Assembly (NCBI GenBank): GCA_014607495.2
Contig: CP053162.1
Span: forward strand, 2,116,469 to 2,180,468
Direction of reading: 5' to 3'
Origin: Carposina sasakii
Lineage: Eukaryota > Arthropoda > Insecta > Lepidoptera > Carposinidae
Length of the DNA: 64,000 bases
In this document: one piece after another, positions 11,213-22,090 of the stretch
Layout of the letters: each line of letters starts with the position of its first letter
How positions within the stretch are numbered: position 1 is the first letter of the stretch
The notes under the pieces: generated by a model
The model's input: the letters and a program-made list of their open reading frames with translations, nothing else
Databases searched by the model: none
What the model was told of the DNA's origin: nothing
Translations under genes and position numbers: made by a program

Positions 11213-11390
11213 ATTCTTCTCTGATCAATGGAAGCATACCTTTCAGGGTCCAAAGTTGAGTAGGATAAATGCATTTTTTTCACGACTGTCTATAAAAAAA
11301 CTTACCATATAAATTTCGCACGATCAAGAATTTATTCAACGATGATAAACTTTTATAATAGAGTACGTACTTCGTTAATCCTGTATCGAA
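11213..11390 (+). mobile_element. MITE family E, decayed fragment
   Basis: ATGGAAGCATACCTTTCAGG, GTCCAAAGTTGAGTA, ATAAATTTCGCACGATCAAG and GAGTACGTACTTCGTTA follow the order of family E with deletions. Confidence 0.6.
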
Positions 11391-11487
11391 AATTTTCAGG
11401 AAATATAACAATCAATTAATCAGATTTATAACAATCAATTAATCAGTAGCAATCAATTAAGGTTTCAATACTGGACGGAATCTAACC

Positions 11488-11570
11488 ATCATCATCATCA
11501 GCCTATTGCAGTCCACTGCTGGACTAGACCTCTCCCAGAGCACGCCACAGGGCTCTTTCTCCCATTTTTG
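11488..11570 (-). mobile_element. SINE-like repeat B, tail fragment with (ATC)n
   Basis: Begins CCATCATCATCATCAGCC on the + strand, then TATTGCAGTCCACTGCTGGA. It shows that family B ends in the same GAT repeat as the RTE. Confidence 0.7.
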
Positions 11571-11879
11571 CATCTAAGATATATTCAACACTGCTACGAA
11601 AACAAAACTTGCTTGATGATGCAACAAGAGTTTTAAAGGTGTTGTTTATATATCACGTTATACATGGTGATTGAATGGCATTCAATGGCGCTCTTATGTG
11701 ACCTTAAGTGTAAACAAGTGCATTAAAGTTAAAAGTAACTTGTGGTATATAGTTCAAGGGCGCAATGTGTGTGGGCGGAGTCAAGATATTATTATGAATG
11801 TGACTGCGTCAAAAGATTTCATTTTGCGAAATAATACATTTTGGTATGTATCAGTCCCACCCTGCTTCCTTCTATAATA

Positions 11880-12004
11880 ATGGATTGCTGTGTGGTGTCG
11901 GTAGAGTAGAATATCACCACCCAATTTCTGCTCGTAGGTACGAGTATCGTAAGAAGCGACTAAGGGTTTCAGGGAAGCAGCAGCACCTCCCGTACTGACA
12001 ATAC
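11880..12004 (+). mobile_element. SINE-like repeat B, head fragment
   Basis: Diverged head: TGGTGTCGGTAGAGTAGA, then GAGTATCGTAAGAAGCGACT and CAGCAGCACCTCCCGT. It runs directly into a repeat C fragment. Confidence 0.55.
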
Positions 12005-12009
12005 GAGTA

Positions 12010-12091
12010 TGATATGAAGAATGCACAAGTTCCTTCGTCGACTCTTACGACATGCACGAGGAGGAGATGCAGCTGATTGTGTTCTAGTAAC
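12010..12091 (-). mobile_element. SINE-like repeat C fragment, target of a hAT insertion
   Basis: GTCGACTCTTACGACATGCA, GAGATGCAGCTGAT, GTTCTAGTA. The adjacent hAT-like MITE duplicated eight bases at its end. Confidence 0.6.
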
Positions 12092-12099
12092 GTCTAGTA

Positions 12100-12285
12100 C
12101 AGTGGTTCCCAAAGTGGTCCAGGTGGACCCCCAGGGGTGCACAGGAGACTCGGTGGGGATCTACGTTAATGTGAAAAAATTGAGGTTCACAATTAATTTG
12201 TATATGGTGTAGGCCTGTAGGGGGTCTACCAGAGCCAGTTACTTTTAAAAGGGGTCTATGAGTAAAAAAAGTTTGGGAACCTCTG
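12100..12285. mobile_element. hAT-like MITE (186 bp) with 8-bp target duplication
   Basis: TIRs CAGTGGTTCCCAAAGT and (complement at right end) CAGAGGTTCCCAAACT, flanked by the exact 8-bp duplication GTCTAGTA (12092-12099, 12286-12293). An 8-bp duplication with CAG ends is the hAT signature. Confidence 0.88.
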
Positions 12286-12293
12286 GTCTAGTA

Positions 12294-12690
12294 TAACGTT
12301 TACCTTATCACAACATATTATGAAAGTTAACAGCTTACGAGTATGCTTACTTCCATTTAGTTAACGTAACATAGGTAAGTAGGACAAAATATAACGGAGA
12401 ATCAACCGTCGCCAGTGTTGTCACCACACGGAGTGAAGCATTCATAGTAAGCTCGGTAACGTAGTAGGGATGTGTACTGACGCGTTATCCACCCACACAT
12501 ACAAACTATAGTAAGCTCGGTGCCTACCAGAAAATCCGCACACATACACAACGCGCTGCCATTATGATGCTTCAACCTGTGCAGTGACAGCATTACGTCC
12601 GTTGTTCTTTATACGTTCATGGTCTCTTCCCGCTGTCAGTCCCTGTGTAGGTAATCTAAAACTACGCAACGAATTATAATGCGGTTTTTT
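12294..12690. other. intergenic, no recognisable feature
   Basis: No coding signal above chance; a 63-codon - strand frame at 12402-12593 matches nothing I know. Confidence 0.4.
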
Positions 12691-12699
12691 AAATAGATA

Positions 12700-12803
12700 G
12701 AGTGATTCAACAGGAAGGTTTAAATTTATAACTAGGGCCCCTCCAAGGCTTTGCTCGGGTGTAATGTGCTTTCACACGAACGAAGTCCGTGGGCGGCCGC
12801 TAG
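12700..12803 (+). mobile_element. Helitron 3' end fragment
   Basis: Ends ACGAAGTCCGTGGGCGGC, then CGCTAG followed by T. It matches the Helitron terminus with a weakened hairpin. Confidence 0.55.
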
Positions 12804-13339
12804 TTTAAAGATAAAATATCAAGGATTCTTTTTAGTCACTGCTGTCTATTTAAATTAATATCCTAATCAACCTCGAAATAAACCAACACTGCGCTTATCA
12901 GCAAACCGATTAATTTCGACGTTTGCTTGTGTCTTGTCTGGCACAATGTTGAATCCTCATATCGTGTCCGATGTGCACTTGGCCGAATTATTTTATACAA
13001 CTTGTCAATAACTCTACAATTAATATGTAAGTCAGTATACACGGAGGCGTGAGTTTAAATAGAAATGCTGCAGTGCGCAAATGGACAAACGGACTGTGCT
13101 TGTAATTATAATTTGCGGAGATCTGTGGTATATAGCTAGCTATATTATTTTTAGGAGATCATAATACACATATTCAGTAATAATTAATATATTAAAGTAA
13201 ATACTCGTAGTCCAAAATAATCACAACGGTATAAAGAGCAATGGATAACTGTGTATTATTGGCGATACTGTGGCTGAATAAAATCAAATTGACAGTTTCA
13301 GTCCGTCAATGTATAAATTAAATACTATTATAGACTAAG

Positions 13340-13612
13340 ATAGCTGCACCTTTAGAAACTATAGCCAAAATAGTTGATTCAGTTTTTAGCTGATTCAATG
13401 GTCCTAATCTGACCGCATGCAGTCCACCAGATAGCGCCGTGCAAAGTCGGGTTATAGAAAACGGTTTTTGAAAAATTATAACTCGTTTTTGCGCGGCGAT
13501 ATCAAGTCATCTGGTGGACCGCATACGGTCAGATTATGACCATTCTGATCAGAATAGAGCCCTACACCTACCAAACACTGAATTTTGGCGATAGTTTCCA
13601 AAAGTGCAGCTC
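13340..13612. mobile_element. nested inverted-repeat MITE
   Basis: Outer arms AGATAGCTGCACC…GAAACTATAGCCAAAAT (about 13338-13372) against 13575-13612 reversed. Inner arms AATCTGACCGCATGCAGTCC (about 13416) against GGACCGCATACGGTCAGATT (about 13515). Two inverted pairs around a small core, so either one long fold-back or one MITE inside another. Confidence 0.65.
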
Positions 13613-13888
13613 TCTCTTATAATATTATATGTATGGAGTAGCCATAGCCAAAAATGTTTTTAACACACGTCTCCTTTTTACTCATTTTTACATAATTCTT
13701 AGAAATATTTGCAAAGAGACAATCTATCGTAGCATCTTGCCTTTGTGGTAAGATATCAAGTATTTCATATATTATGCAATTTATAAAACACAATGTCCTT
13801 GCTAGTAGATCAGACTTTAAATAAAATTGGTTAAAATCATTGCTATAAGAACCTACAGTTTTATTATCTCATCCGTTGTACTCGTACT
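13613..13888. other. intergenic, no recognisable feature
   Basis: AT-rich gap between the MITE and the Helitron remnant. Confidence 0.4.
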
Positions 13889-14110
13889 CTAGCAGCCGCC
13901 CACGATTTCATCCGCGTAATTTTAGATTTCCCGTTTTTCCTGTTCCCGTGGGAATTTCGGAAAAATCCTTTCTTATGGGATATCAATGTCATACAACGAA
14001 TACCCCCTTCAAGTTTTAGGTCTTTAAGGTCAGCTGTAATATAAAATCGCAATCTAAAATACTGTTTATGTGGTAACCACAAGTTGGTATATAAAAATGT
14101 TATTAATGTG
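13889..14110 (-). mobile_element. Helitron-related remnant
   Basis: - strand end CTAG with GCGGATGAAATCGTGGGCGG before it; interior CCCGTTCCCGTGGGAATTTC is shared with the remnant at about 31970-32260. A 102-codon frame crossing it is not a gene. Confidence 0.55.
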
Positions 14111-14356
14111 TTTTTACCACCAAGACCACATCGTGACAGTTTCTTCCTTGTACTGAGTATTGTACCAATCAAGTGTATTTTTGATATAACTTAATCTCAT
14201 TGATAAACAATATTACTTTTGCTTTCTAATTTATGGTCACCCTGCAAAACAAAGCGATAGCAAAGTGATAGCGTAAAATGAAAAAATCTAATACAAGTTA
14301 CGTAAAGGTGAAGTTAGAGTAGAGCATTTACTTGTAACAGAAAATCGAGCCGCTCT

Positions 14357-14724
14357 ATAGGGTGTTTTTTCGTTGCCACCCTTAAACGAAGGGTACGTAC
14401 TTTTTACATCAAATAAAGTAAGTTTATGCCAAAAAAAAATGCTGGGAAACGATGTAAATTAAAAAATAATTATTTGATCGAGAGAAATTTATAGTGTCCA
14501 GTGTATGCTAGTTTTAGACAGATATTAATTATTTCTCGTGAAAAAATCTTGCTACTCGCGTCTATGTGCATTTATGCAGAAAAACGTAGTCTATTTACTC
14601 AATTTTGGATCCTAATGTCTTGGGAACCAGACACTTTCCGGGTATGCTTCCATGGAGAAAAATGATCGTGATGATGAGGAGATTCCGTAGTTTTCGGGAA
14701 CGTTGACGACCAAAAATGACCCTG
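14357..14724 (-). mobile_element. TIR MITE family E, full-length (368 bp)
   Basis: Complete reverse copy between AGGGTGTTTTTTCGTTGCC and GACGACCAAAAATGACCCTG, flanked by TA on the right. The best reference copy for this family in the window. Confidence 0.8.
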
Positions 14725-15660
14725 TATAAATAATACGTTATAGTGTATCACCCTTCACGAAATAGACTTGCTTTGGAAACTGAGCTTTTGCCTGTATTGT
14801 ACCATTCGTGAGAACGTTACATTACAAAGCAATGCTCGAAAAAATGCTCTACTAACCTAACCTAACCTTCATAAAAAACCGGTCGATACAGATGTAAGGA
14901 GAAGAAATTTAATCAGTAAACAGATGTAAGGAGGAGCGTGTATATATCTATTGGCCGTAATCAGTGATCTAATCCCCATACACTTGACAAGGGTGACAAT
15001 AAAGCAAATTCTTTAAATGTCTTTCGAAAGTTTATTGCAAATACATGTCTTAACATGTTTGAATGTTGATTACCTTAATTCTATATTACCTTCAAACTCA
15101 ATTAAGCACGTAATTTGAGGCTGTAGTAACAAAATAATACGTAAGAGTTGGTAATTAAGAAAAGGTTGTTGGTTCCGTAGATTCCCTACAGTAATATAAA
15201 CTTGATTTTGCTTTCTCTGGTGTAAATATTTAACTTTTTAAAGCCGAGTTTCCAGTGGTCAGATATTAGGTATATCTTTTTTAAGGATAAAGTTGATGGA
15301 TGTTTCTATCTTGGTCAAGTTTAAGAAATAGACAGTATCTATTTTTTTTTTTCAGTATTCTTTACCTATTAAAAATCTTCTCTTACAATAATAAGGGAAC
15401 TCGATCGATAGATGAAAAATCGAATATCTATACATACATACATATAATCTCGCCTTTATCCCTTTTGAACATCTATCGAAACTATAAAATCCATTAAATA
15501 AAACTTACTTTGCTTTTATTTTGCAAAGATAACAGATTTTTTAGTATAAATAAAATTTAGGTAAGTACGCCAAACATTTTATACTGAAAATATTTTTTAT
15601 TTAAATAAATGATAAACTATTCACACTAAAACTTTTTACATTATTATAACTATGTACTTT
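14725..15660. other. intergenic, no gene seen
   Basis: Contains three CTAACC units near 14852 and a short repeat D word (CATACATACATATAATCTCG) at about 15433. A 65-codon frame at 15300-15497 is T-rich and not convincing. Confidence 0.4.
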
Positions 15661-15852
15661 ATCATCATCATTCAGCCTATTGCAGTCCACATGCTTGACC
15701 TCCCCCAGGGCAATTTAGGGGTATTTGCCCATAAAAGGCTGGTGACCGCAGTTTGTATTTTGGACTATACTGTCAACACGGGAGACGCTGCTGCCCACCT
15801 CCCGGAAACCCTTAATCGCCTCGTACGATACCCACGGGCAGACATGGGGTAT
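15661..15852 (-). mobile_element. SINE-like repeat B
   Basis: Reverse copy starting with a short ATCATCATC tail, then CAGCCTATTGCAGTCCAC and ending TACCCACGGGCAGACATGG. The middle is deleted relative to 7762-8012. Confidence 0.7.
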
Positions 15853-16158
15853 ATTGAAGACATACTTTATATAGAAGAAAAAAGCCTTTAACATGTCTTG
15901 AAATTGTTACGGTATGAAACAGTATAAAATTTCCATACGTTAATAATGATTACGGAACTCTAAAGCTCCTTCACAACGCGATGAAGATGCACAAGTAGGT
16001 ATTTATATTGACAGACTCTAATTACATACCGTTACGTTACGGTGTGGTACAAATTAAAATATATTAAGAACTAGGTATTCGATATATCACAACCTACTCT
16101 TGCTTCTCTTTATTTATAGGTATGTCAAATTTATATTATGTTAGTTTTTATTTTGTTA

Positions 16159-16498
16159 ATAGTGGACGCCCGCGACTACGTCCGCGTGGCCTACAGAAAA
16201 AACAAAATGTCGAAACTATCCAGGATAAAGACTAGCCTATATGTTAAGTGAGGCCTGTCACAATATATTCCTGAAAACTGCATCGAAATCGATTCAACCG
16301 TTTCTGAGATTAGCGTGCATGAACGCACAGACAAACCGACAAACAGACAAAAAATCCAAAAATCATTGTTTTGGGTACTATTGCGTTGATAAAGGTCTCC
16401 TATAATATTTTTAATATTTTAATTTTATTATATTTTTTCTCACATATCTTCCATGTACAGACAGCGATCCATTACATTTTAATAAAAGTATATAGAGA
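16159..16498 (-). mobile_element. non-autonomous Helitron (340 bp)
   Basis: Starts TC on the - strand (16498-16497) after A, and ends ATAG (one change from CTAG) at 16159, with the GCGGACGTAGTCGCGGGCG hairpin segment. It carries the same ACAGACAAACCGACAAACAG block as 10865-11186. Confidence 0.75.
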
Positions 16499-16544
16499 TA
16501 GGTATATCGAATTATCATAAAATAATCCAAAATAACAGCTCAAA

Positions 16545-16683
16545 GAACCGACGGCTGATGGAGACGAAAATTTCTAGAGTGGCTACCACATACCGGCAAG
16601 CGCAGCGTGGGAAAGCTACCCGTAAGATGAGATGGACGACCTAGTCAAGATTGGGAGTATCTGATGGATGCAGGCTGATTCCA
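16545..16683 (+). mobile_element. RTE coding fragment
   Basis: GGCAAGCGCAGCGTGGGAAA, GATGGACGACCTAGTCAAGA and GATGGATGCAGGCTGATTCC align with the C-terminal coding part of the RTE copy at 38403-39180. The right end is replaced by a GC-rich MITE. Confidence 0.7.
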
Positions 16684-16867
16684 AAGGCGGATTTAAAAGT
16701 TCCCACGGTGCGTGATTTCGCGGACGGGCGTGGACGCGCCGACGGCCACGGACAGACGCGCACCACGGACGCGTCTGTATTACCACGGACGCTCCATTTC
16801 CCACGATCCGTGGTGCGGACTGGTGCGCGTCCGTCCGTAATATCACGCACCGTGGGAACCCACCTTA
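16684..16867. mobile_element. GC-rich inverted-repeat MITE
   Basis: Arms TTCCCACGGTGCGTGATTTC (16700) and its complement ending GTGGGAA (16858), with extra outer AAGGyGGrTT matches. It is rich in CGTCCG and GGACGC words and stands out from its AT-rich surroundings. Overlapping frames on both strands are by-products of the inverted GC-rich sequence. Confidence 0.75.
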
Positions 16868-17103
16868 ACAAGTTACATTGCACTTCCAATTTTATCATTT
16901 TCCTTTAACTTAGACCACAGGGTCAAGGTTCAAATCCAGTTATAAGCTGCCTTAAATAGGTTTAATGAAGTGTTTGGCGCTACTAGCCGTGTTGTAATGT
17001 TAAATAATTAACATTATAAAAGTTTGGGCAATTACATACATGTGTCGAGGATAAGTTTATTGAAAGTTTAGCAATGTAACTAACTATAGAGTGTTATTAT
17101 AAA

Positions 17104-17240
17104 CTAGCGGCCGCCCGCGAATTCGTTCGCGTTAACCCATTTTTACCATTTGCTACGCGATAAAAAGAACACATCCTCCAAGTTTCAGGGATCTAGAACA
17201 AAAGTTTCAGGATTAGCAAATCTCTGTTTCAAAATAAAGT
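17104..17240 (-). mobile_element. Helitron 3' end fragment
   Basis: + strand CTAGCGGCCGCCCGCGAATT matches the reversed Helitron terminus; the body is decayed. Confidence 0.5.
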
Positions 17241-17274
17241 AGAAGCACAAGCCACGTTTATCGCAGAGGGGACA

Positions 17275-17405
17275 AGTGTAAGCGACCAGTGACAAGTTGC
17301 TAGCTTATGAGAGAATGCCAGAGTTCCTTAGTCGACTCTTACAACATGCACGGAATGAGATGCAGCTGATGTATTCTAGTGAAGCCCCGCATCAGCAAGG
17401 ATAGA
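17275..17405 (-). mobile_element. SINE-like repeat C, partial
   Basis: CAGTGACAAGTTGCTAGCTT, GTCGACTCTTACAACATGCA, GATGCAGCTGATGTATTCTA. Confidence 0.65.
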
Positions 17406-19200
17406 GAGCAAACCACCAAAAATAGGATAAGTAGGACTAGAAGATTAAAGAAACGATCTTACACGGATCTAAAATTCTAGACATCAAGGTTACCTAAAAC
17501 TCTGCACATTCTAACAATTGGCAACAATTATTACGCAACGGCATAAACTGATTCCTATTTCGTGACATGCTCAGGACATGCCTATCTGTGGCATGTGCTC
17601 TAAATCCTATCATAAGTTCATCTTCTATACCAACTTATCCATTCTGCAAGCGATGGCGCTAGTTAACACGTTACATTAGATTTTTTCATACTTCTCTATC
17701 TAGTTCCAAGAGTGGCTACTGTAGAATTAAGTTGGCAACTCCATAAATTTTATAGCGAAGTAAAAACAAACGTATTTGTTAGACGACAAAGTTTAAACTG
17801 AATTTTGTTAGCAATATCAATACGTTTGAAACGCTCGTTGAAAATGAAACTGTAGTATTAAGATTTATAGTTGATTTTTCATTAAATATAGTTGTCGAGT
17901 AAAAGGGTATTGCCTCGAAAATACCTAATTGCTGATATCAATTTCTGCGACGATTTTGCACTAAACCCGTTACACACTATAAATTTTAGTATCTAGGTAA
18001 TATAAGTTATTATAATTTTAGATTAACTAAACCTAAAACTGGGTCTAGGATAGGTCTGAAGCTATAAACAAGATGAGCATAGCGGCGCGCATGAGTAAAA
18101 TTATTATCTTCTGCCAATAATAAAACTGTAACTACAGTTTGTCGGTACTTTGGATATAATGGCAGTAAAAAATAAGGGGCCCTTTGAGAGCCAATAGAAA
18201 TGAAAACTACGAGTATTTAGGACATTTAAGATTTTTTGGCTGTCTTTATGTATTTTAACTGTCTGCATGTTTGTTCGCGCATCACGCTCTTTCTGGCGTA
18301 GTTGAGAAAAAAATTAATGTGGTTTCTATTTTATAGAAAACTGGTACGACACTTTATTCTATTCACGCTTCACGCTGACAAAGTCACCAGTCTACTAGTT
18401 TTAACATAATCATATCTTATTTGATTAGCGAGATTAATGAATAATAATAATAATAATTAAAGAATGCAATCATCTAGGATTCAAAATGTTTTCAGACCAA
18501 GTGGATTTGGATAGATAGATTCGCATTATTAGGCATTAAAACTATCGATCGAGCTAAAATTTCATAAAATTAAATTGCAGTTGTTTCTACACATCTGTTA
18601 CCCTGTTACTTTTCTTCTATTTTCGTCACTTTTGCTGGAAGAAATGTCTTGAAGAGATAAGTACGCCATTGTGCATTTCTCCTGTTTACCTACTGATTAC
18701 ATGTAATATTTTTGCTATTAGATTTAATTGTATCGTTTTATACGTGGCGAAAAGATTTCTTTCATATATGAGGAAAACTGTGACATTTAACTTTTAGTTC
18801 TTACGTACAGAAATGCGAGGAAAGTATGGTAAGTACAGGTACTTAGCCTAATAAAGTACAATATTACGATATAAAACACATATGAGTCAATATAACCAAG
18901 TAACATATATACGTCAAACGTTACATAAATTTATAACATGTCTAAAATAAGGTGTAAAATAAAGCCATAAACGGGGTTACTAAAGAGTGTATTGATCTTA
19001 TAAACTCTTGAAGAAAATGCAGAGTGTGTAGCCGTACCCGTGTTATGGTAGTTTCTCGAATAACCAATTAAAATGAGAAGGTTGAGAGTGGAAAATGTCT
19101 GATCGCTCATATTTGTGTCATTCACGAAGACATGCCTCTCCGTTTTTCCCAACTGCGCCAGGAGTCTTTCTTACTTTCTTTTTTGGTACGCTATGAAAAA
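17406..19200. other. intergenic; one decayed Helitron end
   Basis: The only recognisable item is a Helitron-like end at about 18240-18398 (TTCACGCTGACAAAGTCACC then CTAGT). No gene, RNA or clear TIR pair otherwise. Confidence 0.4.
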
Positions 19201-19224
19201 CGGCTGAATGCATTTGAACTTGAG

Positions 19225-19385
19225 AGGTGTCATTTGATTCGTCTAATGGCCAATTTCAATACGAGATATCAAAAAGAATCTCGGATCTATTTATTCCTTA
19301 TATGAAATTTTGTATGAAAACAATTGAAGATTAAATCTGAGATATGCAAAAAATCTCAAGATCAGTATAGAAATTGGCTGTAAGT
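19225..19385. repeat. imperfect inverted repeat
   Basis: GGCCAATTTCAATACGAGAT on the left pairs with ATAGAAATTGGCTG at the right, and ATCTCGGATC with GATCAGTATAG-type words inside. Probably an old MITE. Confidence 0.4.
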
Positions 19386-19881
19386 CTCGAGAGTGACACT
19401 GGGAGGGTAGATAGATATTCTTGTTCAAAATTCACTCTCCTCTATCCTTACCTCTATCATATGACACATAAGCATGAGGGAGACCACTAACAAATATTAT
19501 GTTCTTCTCTCCAACCGCAGGCAATTTTCCCTCACATAATTTGCAAATGTACTTGAGTAACATACATTTATAATAACATTAGAGACTTGCTCGCGGTAGA
19601 ATTTCTTAAACAAGCTTTGTACATATCTCTTTTTGTAAGTTAAAACGGATCTATTTACATTTTGTTATCGTCCAGTATTTAAAAAAAAACTATCTATTTT
19701 TGTAATGTCATAATTTTATGGGAAGATTTTTGCCCTCTTAGCAAATCATATCTGAGCAAAAACATTCATATCAAACGAACTGACCAAGAAAACTTTCCCA
19801 AAAGTTCACACCATCAATATCAATGTTTATCGAATAAAACCTTTCAACTATCGATTTATTAGATAGTAATCAAGCGATCGA

Positions 19882-20100
19882 TTATAAACGTCCAATCCAT
19901 TGTAATACAGTCATCGCTTCTTTTGTTATCTCTACGCGATCTTCACGATCTGCAAATTTATCTGAAACATTAGGTGTGGCGTTAACGTCGATATTATCAT
20001 ATTTAGGATTGTAGTTTAATGGAATGATAGCTTTAGTTCCAGTTTCGTCCACCTGATGAAATAAGTTTGTTTCGGTTGTTAAATCATCAATGTTTGACAA
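19882..20100 (-). CDS. possible last exon of an unrecognised host gene
   Basis: A 72-codon frame on the - strand ending in a stop at 19882-19884, open further upstream to about 20160 but without an ATG. The encoded sequence (DETGTKAIIPLNYNPKYDNI, DREDRVEITKEAMTVLQWIG) has balanced, protein-like composition with charged residues, unlike the T-rich chance frames nearby. A TTATTTCATCAG at about 20056, or an AAATAG at about 20107, could serve as splice acceptor. An AATAAA lies about 22 bp past the stop (19860-19855), where a polyadenylation signal would be expected for a short 3' UTR. I do not recognise the family and found no upstream exon, so a retroposed or repeat-derived piece is also possible. 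Confidence 0.4.
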   Translation of the reverse strand: MSNIDDLTTETNLFHQVDETGTKAIIPLNYNPKYDNIDVNATPNVSDKFADREDRVEITKEAMTVLQWIGRL

Positions 20101-20454
20101 GAGACCTATTTTGTAATGTGAGGTAATATAGTTTTGTTGATGGATTTGATTGGAATTTCAATAATTTTAACCGTAACCTAGCAGTGGCAGGTAAAGACAT
20201 TGATTAAGTGACGTAATGACATTCCGTCTATTCAGAATAACTCGGCAACATTTCGCACTGGATTCGTTACTGATTGCTTGATTCTTGTATTTGTGCCCGA
20301 AAAGTGGTGGTAGGCTCGCCCCATATGGACTCACCACATGGACTGAGGTTGACTAGTGAAGTGGACGTATGACATCTAAAAACATAACGTACATAAATAT
20401 ACAGACGACTGTGTACCCAAAATAGCCAGAGCCAGCAGCCAGACTGCTGGATCA

Positions 20455-20640
20455 CGGAGGATATCCAATAGGCACGTTTAGCATAACGGGGACAGATGTA
20501 AATGATCAGAACTAGCTTATCGCCTAAAAGAGCGTCCTAGAGCTCCATAGCCGACTCTAACGACATGCACGGAAGGAGATGCATGCAACTGATATATTCT
20601 AGTGGAGCCCTGATGCACAGGGCATAGATATTAATTAAGT
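20455..20640 (-). mobile_element. SINE-like repeat C, partial
   Basis: ATAACGGGGACAGATGTAAA, CGACTCTAACGACATGCACG, GATATATTCTAGTGGAGCCC in order. Confidence 0.6.
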
Positions 20641-20880
20641 ACTAGAAATTCTTTGTAAGCGCTTATGCTCATACTTTTTTTTTCATTTCGATTGCGTAAA
20701 TTACCTAATCGATTTAAATAATATACGTAAAATTAATAATAACTAATTCATGTTAATTTAGCCTTAACCTTATGCTGAATATTTAAATACTGGTAGAAAC
20801 TAGTACGTATTTTTGGACATAAAATAACTGTCATTAGATGCAGGTCGCTTCCAAACTTAGTAAGCCGCGTTGTTCTAAGC

Positions 20881-21310
20881 CAGGGGTCTCCAAACTACGG
20901 CCCGCGGGCCAAATCTGGCCCACCAGTGCCATTAATCCTTAGGACTGGTGTCATCAAATTGGCCCACGACAGCCAATGTTTTACAGTTGTTACTATTACT
21001 GTGATAAGTTGAATGGAAGAGAAAGAAAACCCAGTATGATAATTACTCGATTTTATTTACTTGCAAGGTAAAACTTTACGATAGAAATGATGACGCAGAA
21101 AACTCAACTTAAGTATCTAAGCTTAAGGATTTTCATAACTAATAAATAATTTATATATACAGTGTATTCAGTACACTATCAATAGTAATTGAAATGCAAA
21201 AAAGCCTATGTTTGCTTAGGTGGGCAGAAAAATTAAATTTGTTTTGGCCCTTGGAACATACCAAAAAAAATATATAATGGCCCTAAGGCTTCAAAGTTTG
21301 GACACCCCTG
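20881..21310. mobile_element. hAT-like element (430 bp) with 8-bp target duplication
   Basis: TIRs CAGGGGTCTCCAAACT and (complement, right end) CAGGGGTGTCCAAACT. Flanks TTCTAAGC (20873-20880) and CTCTAAGC (21311-21318) match at 7 of 8 positions. GCCCGCGGGCCAAATCTGGC after the TIR is typical of hAT-family MITEs. No intact transposase. Confidence 0.85.
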
Positions 21311-21455
21311 CTCTAAGCTTAATTCCAACCGGTCGCATAGATAGTATAATTGATATCCATGTCGCTTATCTTTAGGCATTTGAGGCGGTTTACAAAACTC
21401 GTTTATATAAACCACATGATAAAGCAAGTGGTTAAAAACTTACAATACCAGCCCC

Positions 21456-21586
21456 CTAGTATGACCACGTATCGTGAATATCGTATCGTCTCTATACAAA
21501 ATTCAACATGGCGGCTATATTTATCGTCTTTTGACAGGCTAAATGTCGATAAATCGGTTTATCATATCTTGTATCGCAGGTCATGT
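21456..21586 (+). mobile_element. short TIR MITE, family G
   Basis: Ends in TAGtATGACC and its complement GGTCATG. The interior has TATCGTATCGTCTCTATACA and AATGTCGATAAATCGGTTTA. Other copies at 26238, 27490 and 42475. Confidence 0.7.
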
Positions 21587-22019
21587 GAAAAATGTGCTAT
21601 GCAGATTTTTTATTATATTATGAAAGCTTGTACATATAGGTATTTATTGTTTCGGTTATCGTGTACCATCATGTATTTAATAAAGCAGGTAATAAATAGC
21701 TTGAATATTGGAGTAATTTCTCAGTGTTATAAATTTTAGGTAACGTGCTCAACGAAAACCCTTATGTTTTCACAGGAAACCCAACCCTTATTGTCTAGGG
21801 CATAAAATCCATTAACATGAGAACACGTAACATATTTAGTTTAAGTAATATTTTACGTCATTAACTGTAAGGTGCAGTCCTTGCATAAAACCTAGTCGTG
21901 ATCGTTCGAAATCCAACTTTGAATTTAAACACGAAGACGCACATTCGCGGATGTGTGAAGGGACGTTTGAACGTCGAATTCCGATCCAATATCATTCGAA
22001 TATCGAACACAGTTAGCAG

Positions 22020-22052
22020 TATAAATTGCTGGCAGATTCACATGATAGTCAC
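22020..22052 (+). promoter_or_regulatory. core promoter of the cuticle protein gene
   Basis: TATAAATT at 22020-22027 and an initiator-like AGTCACAT with its A at 22051, a TATA-to-start spacing of about 31 bp. This predicts a 40-nt 5' UTR before the ATG at 22091. Position and spacing are seen; the start site itself is inferred. Confidence 0.65.
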
Positions 22053-22090
22053 ATTTTACTATCATCTCCCGGAGAGTAACCATCGCAGCC

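Noticed and set aside
13864..14172. 102-codon - strand frame
   Set aside because: It overlaps a Helitron-related remnant also present at 31970-32262 and shows no conserved domain.
14850..14868. Telomere-type CTAACC repeats
   Set aside because: Only about three units, matching insect TTAGG poorly and occurring singly elsewhere; too short to be an interstitial telomere.
16616..16908. Overlapping Arg/Pro/Gly-rich frames on both strands
   Set aside because: They are products of the inverted GC-rich MITE, which reads open in several frames.
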